Shown one piece after another: positions 1-7,048 of a stretch of 8,352 nt of DNA; position 1 is the stretch's first letter, and every line of letters starts with the position of its first letter. The notes under the pieces were generated by a model. The model was not told the DNA's origin. It did not search any database and worked only from the letters and a program-made list of their open reading frames with translations. The stretch covers positions 1 through 8,352 of the forward strand of contig DFGI01000058.1 of NCBI GenBank assembly GCA_002371705.1, written 5' to 3'. The position numbers were made by a program, and so were the translations under genes. The DNA comes from Bacteroidales bacterium UBA3754 (lineage in GTDB: Bacteria > Bacteroidota > Bacteroidia > Bacteroidales > UBA1715).

Positions 1-1092
1 GGTGGTGCCACAGGTATGATTGGCGACCCTTCGGGTAAGTCGGCGGAACGAAATCTGCTTGACGAGGAAACGCTTCGCCACAATGTTGCTTGCATCAAAA
101 AACAATTGGAGCATTTCCTGAATTTTAATGGAACGGAACCGAATGCGGCTGAATTGGTGAACAATTATGACTGGATGAAGGATTACACTTTCCTTGATTT
201 CGCCCGCAATGTCGGTAAATTGATTACCGTTAATTATATGATGGCGAAGGATTCTGTGAAAAAAAGGTTCAATGGCGAATATTCCAGCGGAATGAGTTTC
301 ACGGAATTTACATACCAATTGTTGCAAGGCTACGATTTCGTGTATTTGAATGAACATAAAAATTGCAAACTGCAAATGGGCGGTTCCGACCAATGGGGTA
401 ATATCACCACGGGAACGGAATTAATTCGTCGTATGAATGGCTCCGAAGCATTTGCGTTGACTTGTCCGTTGATTACCAAAGCCGATGGCGGTAAATTTGG
501 TAAAACTGAGAGCGGAAATATTTGGCTTGACCGTCGTTACACTTCGCCATACAAATTCTATCAGTTCTGGATGAACGTAAGCGACGAGGATGCAAAGCGT
601 TATATAAAAATCTTCACAATGTTGTCGAAAGAGGAAATTGACTCGTTGATTGCCGAACATGAACAAGCTCCTCATTTGCGCGTATTGCAAAAACGTCTTG
701 CTCAGGAAGTTACAATAATGGTTCATAGTAAGGAAGATTACGAAGCTGCCGTTGAGGCATCGAATATTTTGTTCGGAAACGCCACTGGCGAATCATTAAA
801 AAAACTCGACAAGGAAACGTTCCTCTCGGTGTTCGAGGGCGTGCCATTGTATCAAGTTTCAAAATCCGATATAGAGGCTGGAGTGCCTATACTAGATTTG
901 TTGGCTGAAAAAACGAATATTTTCCCAAGCAAAGGTGAAGCGCGCAAGATGATTCAAGGCGGTGGCGTGAGCGTCAATAAAACGAAAGTGGAATCAATTG
1001 ATGTACGCATCTCGTCTGAATATCTTTTGAACGGTGCCTATATTTTGGTTCAAAGAGGAAAGAAAAATTATTTTTTGGTTGAGGTGAAATAG
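1..1092 (+). CDS. tyrS: Tyrosyl-tRNA synthetase, 5' end missing
   Basis: Cytoplasmic class I aminoacyl-tRNA synthetase that activates tyrosine with ATP and charges tRNA-Tyr. The reading frame is open from base 1 and begins with the family segment GGATGMIGDPSGK, so the N-terminal part with the HIGH motif lies outside the window. Counting from the Met at base 16, the tyrosine-binding segment YQLLQGYD is at about residues 100-107, GSDQWGN at 123-129, and the KMSKS-equivalent KFGKT at 160-164 (bases 493-507). The last 60 or so residues form an S4-type RNA-binding domain (PSKGEARKMI...GGVSVN), and the end RRGKKNYFL-like segment matches the bacterial family. The protein is intact to its TAG stop. 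The next gene starts 7 bases downstream, suggesting co-transcription. The Met at base 16 is internal and is not the true start. Confidence 0.97.
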   Translation, partial: GGATGMIGDPSGKSAERNLLDEETLRHNVACIKKQLEHFLNFNGTEPNAAELVNNYDWMKDYTFLDFARNVGKLITVNYMMAKDSVKKRFNGEYSSGMSFTEFTYQLLQGYDFVYLNEHKNCKLQMGGSDQWGNITTGTELIRRMNGSEAFALTCPLITKADGGKFGKTESGNIWLDRRYTSPYKFYQFWMNVSDEDAKRYIKIFTMLSKEEIDSLIAEHEQAPHLRVLQKRLAQEVTIMVHSKEDYEAAVEASNILFGNATGESLKKLDKETFLSVFEGVPLYQVSKSDIEAGVPILDLLAEKTNIFPSKGEARKMIQGGGVSVNKTKVESIDVRISSEYLLNGAYILVQRGKKNYFLVEVK

Positions 1093-1099
1093 TCTCAAA

Positions 1100-1699
1100 A
1101 TGAGTGTGGTGCAAATCATAAAATCGTCCATTTTAGCTGGTATCTGCATTGGAATAGCTGGGTTCGGCTATTTGGCTGAAAAAAGCATTATTGGAGCCGT
1201 TTTGTTTGCATTTGGACTTCTCACTGTCGTTCATTATAAATTAAAACTTTACACTGGCACGGCTGGATTTATTGTGAAAGGAGAGGTTGGCACATTGTTT
1301 CTCATTTTATTGGGAAATTTGGTCGGTTGCCTTATAGTTTCGCTCATTGCGCGTTGTAGTCCGATGCCGCTGCAGGAAACAGCCCAGAAATTGCTTGAAG
1401 GTCGGTTGGCGACGGGTCCTCTAAAAGGCGGCATTTTGGCTGTAGGGTGCGGTTTTATTATGACTACAGCCGTGACTTTTGCCCGAAAAGATAAAAATCT
1501 ACCATTGTTGTTTGGTGTTCCGTTGTTCATTATGTGTGGTTTCCCGCACTGCGTTGCGGATGCATTTTATTATATGGCTGTTCCGGTGTCGTTCTTGGCT
1601 GAACATTGGCTCGAGGTGCTTGTGTTCTATGTAAGTATTGTTGCCGGAAATTTTGTTGGCTGTAATTTGTACCGCGCAATCTGGGGCTCAACGGAATAA
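1100..1699 (+). CDS. Short FNT-family (formate/nitrite transporter-like) membrane protein
   Basis: A 199-residue, very hydrophobic protein with about six membrane segments, near residues 6-26, 29-48, 64-84, 108-127, 136-160 and 171-192. Several stretches line up with the formate/nitrite transporter family: the loop LYTGTAG (51-57, Thr52), LLGNLVG (70-76), the helix break GFPHCVADAFYY (147-158, His150 at the central pore histidine) and AGNFVG (182-187, Asn184). FNT proteins are pentameric channels for small monovalent anions such as formate, nitrite or hydrosulfide. This one is shorter than the usual 260-300 residues, and it has Pro where most members have Glu before the pore His, and Asp where most have Asn after it. 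The substrate therefore cannot be assigned. It starts 7 bases after tyrS and ends 3 bases before the VWA gene, so it is probably part of one transcript. Confidence 0.8.
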   Translation: MSVVQIIKSSILAGICIGIAGFGYLAEKSIIGAVLFAFGLLTVVHYKLKLYTGTAGFIVKGEVGTLFLILLGNLVGCLIVSLIARCSPMPLQETAQKLLEGRLATGPLKGGILAVGCGFIMTTAVTFARKDKNLPLLFGVPLFIMCGFPHCVADAFYYMAVPVSFLAEHWLEVLVFYVSIVAGNFVGCNLYRAIWGSTE

Positions 1700-1702
1700 T
1701 GT

Positions 1703-3796
1703 ATGCGCATTTTTACTGAATATACACTCTGGTTCGTACCAATTTTTGTGTTGGTTGGAATTGGAGTGTCGTGGTTTCTGTATCGTTCCGATACGAAACT
1801 CAAAGATGCTCCCAAATGGGCTCGGCGGCTTCTGTTTGGACTGCGGGCATTCACAATTGCGGTGTTGCTGTTTTTGCTGATTGGTCCATATTTGGAAATG
1901 CGGAAAAAAAAGTTGGAAAAACCTACGATTGTGGTGCTCCACGATAATTCAGCTTCGTTGGTTCTACAAAAAGATTCTACATGGTATAGAACGGAGTATG
2001 TTTCTAATTATCAAAAGTTTATGAAGTCTCTGCGCTCTGATTATTCAGTTGATGAATATCAGTTTTCCGATGTGCTGACGCAGGATTCTGCTTTATCGTT
2101 CGATGGAAAGGAAACTAATATTTCAAATGCTTTGCAAGATATTGCCACACAATATTTTAACAAAAATATTGGCGCTGTTGTGCTTGCCACCGATGGCATT
2201 TTCAATTCGGGGGAAAATCCCAAATATGCAATTCGCAATTTCCCATCGCAAATGCCGATTTATTCCATTGCGCTGGGCGATACTGTTCAGGAATGCGACA
2301 ATTTGATATCCAAAGTGTTGCATAATCAAATTGCTTTTCGTGATAATCCTTTTGTGGTAAAAATTTCGGTGGAATCGCACGCGTTGAAATCCAAATCTTC
2401 GAAAATTTCGATCTCCGAGACTGATAAGATTTTATATGAAACGTCGTTTGTCGCAAATGATGAGCATACGTACAAAACAATAGATTGTCATCTGAAAAGT
2501 TCGCAAATCGGAAAGAACATTTATACTGTTCGGATAGAATACCACGATGGCGAAATCAGCGAACGGAACAATTCGTATTCATTTGCTGTAGATGTGCTGG
2601 AAAGCCGTCAGAAAATTGCGTTGGTGTATGGTGCGGTGCATCCCGATGTGGCTGCGCTTCGACGGGCGCTGGAAAGTAATAAAAATTACGAATGCTCGGT
2701 GTTTTCAATCAACGATGATAACATTCCCGACGTGAGGGACTTTAATTGTGTGGTTTTAATTGGATTGCCAAGCTCGTTTGGTAAAGGAAAAACTATTCTG
2801 AATGAATTAGTTACAGCGGAAATTCCTACGCTCGTTGTATATAATTCAGGTTTGTCGCTCGAAAATTTAAATGCGCAACATATTGGTGTTGAAATTTTGG
2901 GACAACGGCATTCGTTTGATGAGGTGAAACCAAGTCTCAATTCGGACTTTTCGCTCTTTTCGTTGGACGGACAGACTAAGGAGTTTCTGAAAATTGTTCC
3001 ACCGTTGGTTGCGCCGTATGGTTCGTATAAACTTGATGCAAAATCAACGGCTCTTGCTTCTCAAATGGTTGCAAATCTTTCCGTTGAGCGACCGCTTATT
3101 GCGTTCTCAATGGTGCAAAATACCAAAATAGGATTTGTTCTTGGCGAAGGTTTGTGGCGTTGGCGAATGTACGATTATAAAGAACATTCCTCGTTTTTTG
3201 CCTTCGATTCGTTTGTGAATAAGATGGTTACGTATTTGGCGTTGAGCGAAAAACGGGAATTGTTTTCTGTTAACGGCGAAAGCGTCTTTTCCGATAATCA
3301 AAATATTTTGTTTACTGCGGAGCTGTACGATAAAAGTTTTGAACCGATGCCAAATCAGGATATTTCTATGGTGATTCGCAACGACGAGGGAACCGAATAT
3401 CCATTTTCTTTTTCCTCAACTGATAATTTTTACACATTGAATGCTGGAAAATTTCCGCAAGGAACCTATTCCTATACGGCTTCGGTTACCGTTGACGCTA
3501 AGGTGATGAAGCGTTCGGGAAGTTTTTATGTGTTGCCGTTGGTATCGGAATACAAGCAAACGTGCGCAAATCATGAAATTCTACGGGAAATGGCTGCGCA
3601 AACCAATGCTAATGTGTTTTATCCCAATCAATTTGATGATTTGTTGAAAGAAATTCAAGATAATAAGAATATTGTGTCGGTGTCGCGTATGGAACGAAGC
3701 CGTAGCGCATTGATAGACTTTCCGATTGTGTTGATTTTCATTGTGTTAACAGTATCATTGGAATGGTTTTTAAGAAAATATTATGCTTCGTATTAG
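1703..3796 (+). CDS. VWA-domain membrane protein, BatA/BatB-like architecture
   Basis: A 697-residue protein. Two N-terminal membrane segments (about 8-27 and 45-62) are followed by a von Willebrand factor A-like domain from about residue 74. The metal-ion (MIDAS) residues are all visible: DNSAS at 81-85, Thr138 in ETN, and Asp164 in ATDG. A long extracytoplasmic part follows; its middle (about 303-357, KIALVYGAVHP onward) resembles the non-catalytic glutamine-amidotransferase-like fold seen in such proteins. A single C-terminal helix (about 672-690) ends in SLEWFLRKYY, a typical end for this family. The start ATG is 3 bases after the FNT gene, and the 3' end overlaps the DUF4159 gene by 14 bases. 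VWA proteins of this layout are generally scaffolds for cation-dependent protein contacts at the cytoplasmic membrane. Related Bacteroidota clusters also carry MoxR ATPase and DUF58 genes, which are not seen here. The exact function is unknown. Confidence 0.85.
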   Translation: MRIFTEYTLWFVPIFVLVGIGVSWFLYRSDTKLKDAPKWARRLLFGLRAFTIAVLLFLLIGPYLEMRKKKLEKPTIVVLHDNSASLVLQKDSTWYRTEYVSNYQKFMKSLRSDYSVDEYQFSDVLTQDSALSFDGKETNISNALQDIATQYFNKNIGAVVLATDGIFNSGENPKYAIRNFPSQMPIYSIALGDTVQECDNLISKVLHNQIAFRDNPFVVKISVESHALKSKSSKISISETDKILYETSFVANDEHTYKTIDCHLKSSQIGKNIYTVRIEYHDGEISERNNSYSFAVDVLESRQKIALVYGAVHPDVAALRRALESNKNYECSVFSINDDNIPDVRDFNCVVLIGLPSSFGKGKTILNELVTAEIPTLVVYNSGLSLENLNAQHIGVEILGQRHSFDEVKPSLNSDFSLFSLDGQTKEFLKIVPPLVAPYGSYKLDAKSTALASQMVANLSVERPLIAFSMVQNTKIGFVLGEGLWRWRMYDYKEHSSFFAFDSFVNKMVTYLALSEKRELFSVNGESVFSDNQNILFTAELYDKSFEPMPNQDISMVIRNDEGTEYPFSFSSTDNFYTLNAGKFPQGTYSYTASVTVDAKVMKRSGSFYVLPLVSEYKQTCANHEILREMAAQTNANVFYPNQFDDLLKEIQDNKNIVSVSRMERSRSALIDFPIVLIFIVLTVSLEWFLRKYYASY

Positions 3797-4478
3797 TCAA
3801 CATACAAAATATGGTGCAATAAAATGTATTTCAAAACTTGTTGGAATGCTTTTCCTCTCTGTGTTTTTTTCGTTATGTGCGATTTCGCAGACAACGGTAA
3901 AAATCGGTGTGGCGAAATATGGTGGAGGAGGGGATTGGTACGGCAATCCCACGTCAGTTCCGAATCTTGTGGCATTTTGCGCTTCAAATCTCCACATGAA
4001 TTTGGAATATGGAACCGTTGAGGTTGGAAGTCCCGAAATTTTTAACTACACAATGGTGCATTTAACTGGTCACGGAAATGTGGTATTTTCAAATTCTGAT
4101 GTGAAAAATCTTCGGGATTACTTGTTGAGTGGCGGTTTTTTGCATATTGACGATAATTATGGAATCGATCAATATATTCGCCGCGAAATGAAAAAGGTTT
4201 TCCCAGATGCGGAGTTCGAGGAACTTCCTGAAAATCACCCTATTTATAACCAGCATTATTCATTCCCGAAGGGTTTGCCAAAAATCCACGAACACGATGG
4301 AAAGCCAGCGCAAGGCTTTGGAATTATTGTAGATGGACGTTTGGTTTGTTTCTACACCTACGAGTGCGATTTAGGCGATGGCTGGGAAAACCCTGAGGTT
4401 CACAACGATACGCAGGAAATTCATCAGACGGCGTTGCAAATGGGAGCAAACATAGTCCAGTATATTTCGACACATTAA
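3783..4478 (+). CDS. Exported DUF4159-domain protein
   Basis: A 231-residue protein with a probable signal peptide (hydrophobic stretch about 18-34, likely cut near CAIS-Q at 35/36), then one DUF4159 domain to the end. Family hallmarks are YGGGGDWY with NPTS (46-58), LTGHG (94-98), LRDYLLSGGFLHIDDNYG (110-127), FPD...ENHPIY (140-154) and DLGDGWENP (196-204). The fold is thought to resemble glutamine-amidotransferase-like domains, but no catalytic role is established. The first ATG lies inside the VWA gene (14-base overlap). A second in-frame ATG at 3846 would remove the basic n-region residues, so the upstream start is preferred. The overlap implies translational coupling with the VWA protein, and the two probably work together in the cell envelope. 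No convincing terminator hairpin follows the stop. Confidence 0.88.
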   Translation: MLRISQHTKYGAIKCISKLVGMLFLSVFFSLCAISQTTVKIGVAKYGGGGDWYGNPTSVPNLVAFCASNLHMNLEYGTVEVGSPEIFNYTMVHLTGHGNVVFSNSDVKNLRDYLLSGGFLHIDDNYGIDQYIRREMKKVFPDAEFEELPENHPIYNQHYSFPKGLPKIHEHDGKPAQGFGIIVDGRLVCFYTYECDLGDGWENPEVHNDTQEIHQTALQMGANIVQYISTH

Positions 4479-4564
4479 GCTTGCCTTTGGGGCTGAATGG
4501 TAAAAAAAGTACTCTTATATAAACTTTGAGCTTCTTTTTGAGTAGAACCGCTTCAAAATATTTA

Positions 4565-4596
4565 TTTCACATTCTTGCAAAATTCCAATATATTTG
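4565..4596 (+). promoter_or_regulatory. Predicted Bacteroidota promoter for the inverted repeat / HTH unit
   Basis: TATATTTG at 4589-4596 matches the -7 consensus TAnnTTTG exactly. TTTC at 4565-4568 matches three of four bases of the -33 TTTG, with a 20-base spacer. Transcription would begin near 4602, giving a leader of about 225 bases before the HTH gene that contains the whole inverted repeat at 4675-4791. The rest of the 348-base gap after the DUF4159 stop (4479-4564 and 4597-4674) is AT-rich and shows no other element I can support. Confidence 0.55.
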
Positions 4597-4674
4597 CAAA
4601 AGTATAATCGTAAAACAAAAACAAGAAACAGAAAGATTTGAAGTAACATATTGAATTTTACGCTCTTATTCTCT

Positions 4675-4791
4675 AATCTGAGAAATCGCCAAAATTTTAA
4701 GGTTACACAGAATACGAATGCGATATGTTCACGCGTGGCGTGAATTGTTCCGTATTTATGTGTAACAGGTGTTTGGCGATACCTTCAGATT
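4675..4791 (+). repeat. Long interrupted inverted repeat (structured leader or small RNA candidate)
   Basis: Five nested arm pairs fold one 117-base segment back on itself: AATCTGA 4675-4681 with 4785-4791; ATCGCCAAA 4685-4693 with 4772-4780; GTTACACA 4702-4709 with 4759-4766; AATACG 4711-4716 with 4751-4756; and TTCACGC 4728-4734 with GCGTGAA 4738-4744 around a GTG loop. All arms are perfect, 37 matched bases per side, separated by short internal loops. No U-run follows, so it does not look like a terminator. It lies between a predicted promoter and the HTH start 36 bases downstream. Possible roles are a structured 5' leader, a stable small RNA, a small non-autonomous mobile repeat, or a target of the encoded regulator. 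Its function is not known to me. Confidence 0.75.
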
Positions 4792-4826
4792 GATAAGTAT
4801 TCAAGCGAACAATTGACGCCTTTTTT

Positions 4827-5039
4827 ATGCACATAGGACAACACATAGAAAAAATATTTCGGGAACAAGGACGTAGTGTGAAATGGCTTGCCGAAAAGCT
4901 GAGTTACGACAGGCGAAATATCTATAAAATCTTTCAAAAAGAAAGCATTGACACTGCACTCCTGCAGAAAATCTCTATTCTATTGAACCACAACTTTTTC
5001 AAAGATTTGGCGGAAGAAAAACCTCCCTACGATTTGTGA
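4827..5039 (+). CDS. Small XRE-type helix-turn-helix protein
   Basis: A 70-residue protein that is almost entirely one DNA-binding helix-turn-helix domain of the Cro/CI (XRE) type. The N-terminal HIGQHIEKIFREQG is helix 1; SVKWLAEKLSYDRRNIYKIF (17-36) carries helices 2 and 3 with the recognition helix; SIDTALLQKISILLNHNFF (40-58) supplies the remaining helices. There is no extra sensor or oligomerisation domain. The ATG follows a run of six T and has no Shine-Dalgarno sequence, which is common in this phylum; the upstream in-frame stop is at 4794, so no earlier ATG is available. The gene begins 36 bases after the long inverted repeat and would share its transcript. Likely a transcription regulator, possibly of its own unit; the target is unknown. 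Confidence 0.8.
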   Translation: MHIGQHIEKIFREQGRSVKWLAEKLSYDRRNIYKIFQKESIDTALLQKISILLNHNFFKDLAEEKPPYDL

Positions 5040-5184
5040 ACAAATTGGCGACACTTTGAGAAAATAATGGACATATCGCAACACTAAATAATTCGGTTAA
5101 ATATTTGAAATTTGCGGATAGGTGGAGAATACCCATTTCAATGTATGAAGAACGAGGGTTCGTTTGATAAATAGAAATTGTAAA

Positions 5185-5958
5185 ATGAATAATAATATGA
5201 AAAATTTTTTAAAAAGTATTTTGTTATTCGGCATTGCAGGAACGATGTTCACAGCGTGTTCGGAGTTGAGTTTGTCTGAAACAGAATTGGAATTTCCTGC
5301 TGGATTTTTCGAAAAGAAATCGTTTGTCGTTAAAACTGATTTGAACTGGGATATAGTTGAGCAACCCGACTGGGTGAAAACGAGTAAAATAGAAGAAAAC
5401 GGTAGGACGATTGTTGAGGTAATGCCTGATGTAAGGCATAGTTTTGATTCCCGTATGGGGAAAATAAAAATCCAAACTGCCGAAAAATTTTACATTGTGG
5501 ATATAATTCAAGATGGCGTAAAACTTAAGAAAGAATCTGGAGATCTTGGATTGAGTGTGGAGTGGAATACATGCAACTTGGGTGCTACGAAATCTATCGA
5601 CCTTGGAAATTATTATACATGGGATGAAATACATAATTACCAAAGTAATGGATATAGGTTACCGACAGCTGAAGAAAAAATCGAATTGTTTCGTAATTGC
5701 AATTGGGTAGACGGAGAAAATGATGGCAGATCTGGAACTTATTTGGTTGGGAAGAACGGAAATTACGTATTTTTCCCTTATGCTGGCAGTTGTGTCGGCG
5801 GTTCTATGCGTTTTCGTTACGAGATCGGCTATTGGGTGACGGATTTCAAGTTTTTATGGGGCGACGTACCTAGCTACTTGGTCTTCATCAACGGCTTAGA
5901 AGACGACTGCGGCAACGGACCTGTCCGTCTTGTGCGTCTTGTGCGTGATGTAAAATAA
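5185..5958 (+). CDS. Lipoprotein with BACON-like and FISUMP-like domains
   Basis: A 257-residue exported lipoprotein. A basic start and hydrophobic stretch (about 7-23) lead to a lipobox-like MFTAC with lipidation Cys25 (codon 5257-5259). Residues about 28-111 look like one BACON-type beta-sandwich domain (SETELEFPAG, NWDIVEQPDWVK, GKIKIQT, VDIIQDG). Residues about 119-257 look like a Fibrobacter-succinogenes-major-paralogue (FISUMP) type domain: DLGLSVEWNTCNLGA, YRLPTAEEKIEL, GNYVFFPYAG, YWVTD and the closing VRLVR. Both domain types occur in surface lipoproteins of Bacteroidota and are usually linked to binding of sugars, mucin or protein, but no ligand can be named here. The ATG at 5185 is chosen over the upstream TTG at 5164; 5197 is also possible. 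The AT-rich DUF2971 gene begins 24 bases later. Confidence 0.8.
   Translation: MNNNMKNFLKSILLFGIAGTMFTACSELSLSETELEFPAGFFEKKSFVVKTDLNWDIVEQPDWVKTSKIEENGRTIVEVMPDVRHSFDSRMGKIKIQTAEKFYIVDIIQDGVKLKKESGDLGLSVEWNTCNLGATKSIDLGNYYTWDEIHNYQSNGYRLPTAEEKIELFRNCNWVDGENDGRSGTYLVGKNGNYVFFPYAGSCVGGSMRFRYEIGYWVTDFKFLWGDVPSYLVFINGLEDDCGNGPVRLVRLVRDVK
5926..5943 (+). repeat. Tandem 9-base duplication at lipoprotein C-terminus
   Basis: CGTCTTGTG occurs twice in tandem and is followed by a further CGT. It encodes Arg-Leu-Val twice, giving VRLVRLVRDVK where the family normally ends with a single VRLVR- or VRPVR-like segment. The duplication is in frame and looks like a replication-slippage event. Confidence 0.8.
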
Positions 5959-5982
5959 AAAATGGAGACGTGAAAAAATGAT

Positions 5983-6909
5983 ATGAATATGGAAAATATA
6001 GTTGAAGAAATTAAAGAGATTCTTGGTAAGTATGAATTAACAAAAGATCTTACAGGTTTTATTGATGAATCAAATATAGAGGTACTAGATAAGACTTATA
6101 TAAATATAAAAGGAGATTTTTGGAATAAATTATTTGAAAAGATTTCCCCCGCACTTCAAGGAGAAAAAATCTTGTATCACTATAAAGGATTAAATTTAGC
6201 AAAGGATATTCTCAAAAATAATTCTATTCAGATTAGCAATCTAACATCAAATGAGTATAATGATTACGCAGAATGCTCCGAATATCTGAAAAAAATAGAG
6301 GCATATCATCCGCTTGTCAACAACGAGATTCTTGATGACTCAAGAAATAATCTTCTAATACTCTGTTTTACAGAAAAACAGTCTGATTCTATGTGGAAGA
6401 ATTACGGTGATAAGGGTGTTTGTTTTAAGATAAAAATATCTATGTCTCAACAAAACACTAACGAAACCTATCCAATGTTTAGAAAAGTTTATTACGATTC
6501 AGGAAATAAATTTGATTTTATTTCTGAATTAAACTATTTCTTATATAAGAAATACAGATTACGATTATCGGATGGTCTTTCAACACGACACGCATTGTTT
6601 TTTAAAAGGGAAAAATATCAAGAGGAATGCGAATGGCGTTTAGCATTTAATTGCATTCAAAGCAATAAAACTTTCTATGGGTTTCCAATAGATTGTTCTT
6701 TTAATTCCGTAAATACCCTATATTTTCAAAACATACAAACGGATGAAAATGGAAGAAAGTATTCAACTTTGGAATTTGGAAAAAACTATCCTCTTTTTAC
6801 TATGAACATTGAAGAAGTTATTGTGAATGACAAGGTTTCCCAAAAAGATTTCGAAGAACTAAAAAAATTAGCAGGAAATATTAATGTTGTATATAAACGT
6901 AAATCATAA
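5983..6909 (+). CDS. DUF2971-family protein
   Basis: A 308-residue, probably cytoplasmic protein without signal peptide or membrane helix. After a unique N-terminal region of about 60 residues it shows the DUF2971 pattern: LYHYKG (64-69), SIQISNLTSNEYNDYAE (81-97, family form roughly SNPxxFNDPxE), CFTEKQSDSMWKNYGDKGVCFKI (128-150), and the acidic/basic segment KREKYQEECEWRL (208-220). The biochemical role of this family is not established; members are common in variable genome regions. Codon and base use are markedly more AT-rich than in the flanking tyrS, VWA and trpB genes, which suggests acquisition by transfer. A GGAG sits at 5964-5967. A two-codon ORF ATG-ATA-TGA at 5978-5986 overlaps the chosen ATG, and an ATG at 5989 is an alternative start. 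It ends 22 bases before a terminator hairpin. Confidence 0.72.
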   Translation: MNMENIVEEIKEILGKYELTKDLTGFIDESNIEVLDKTYINIKGDFWNKLFEKISPALQGEKILYHYKGLNLAKDILKNNSIQISNLTSNEYNDYAECSEYLKKIEAYHPLVNNEILDDSRNNLLILCFTEKQSDSMWKNYGDKGVCFKIKISMSQQNTNETYPMFRKVYYDSGNKFDFISELNYFLYKKYRLRLSDGLSTRHALFFKREKYQEECEWRLAFNCIQSNKTFYGFPIDCSFNSVNTLYFQNIQTDENGRKYSTLEFGKNYPLFTMNIEEVIVNDKVSQKDFEELKKLAGNINVVYKRKS

Positions 6910-6931
6910 ATAGGAATCTTTAATTTTTAAG

Positions 6932-6963
6932 GGGATTCCCGCAAGGGAGTTCCGTTTTCCTTT
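6932..6963 (+). terminator. Rho-independent terminator after the DUF2971 gene
   Basis: In RNA the arms GGGATTCCC (6932-6940) and GGGAGTTCC (6945-6953) form a nine-pair stem, counting two G-U pairs, closed by a GCAA tetraloop of the stable GNRA type. GTTTTCCTTT follows. An alternative pairing of GGAATC (6913-6918) with GATTCC (6934-6939) also exists and would compete with the stem. Confidence 0.65.
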
Positions 6964-6985
6964 GTGCAAATCAAGATAACGGCAA

Positions 6986-7045
6986 ATGGCAGGAGTGTAT
7001 TTTGTGGTAGTGGAAGGCAAAACGGTTGGCGTTTCGGTATGGTAA
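6986..7045 (+). pseudogene. Possible decayed C-terminal tail of a secreted-protein gene
   Basis: The short frame from ATG 6986 to TAA 7043-7045 reads MAGVYFVVVEGKTVGVSVW. The pattern GVYFVxVxGKTVxVxV is what the last beta strands of type IX secretion (Por) sorting domains look like. In the same frame upstream there is a stop at 6977-6979 and no gene body, so at most a remnant is present. The segment is short and the match is by eye only; chance similarity is possible. Confidence 0.3.
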
Positions 7046-7048
7046 TTC

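Noticed and set aside
4508..4545. Possible terminator after the DUF4159 gene (TACTC 4510-4514 with GAGTA 4540-4544)
   Set aside because: Only five pairs with a 25-base loop; too weak to call.
5098..5114. Possible promoter for the lipoprotein gene (AATATTTG 5100-5107 and GAAATTTG 5107-5114)
   Set aside because: Each has one mismatch to TAnnTTTG and no TTTG at the proper spacing upstream.
5164..5184. TTG start seven codons upstream for the lipoprotein
   Set aside because: It adds residues unlike a signal-peptide n-region; ATG at 5185 or 5197 gives a normal lipoprotein signal.
5224..5643. 139-residue minus-strand frame
   Set aside because: It lies wholly inside the lipoprotein gene in antisense and shows no domain-like pattern.
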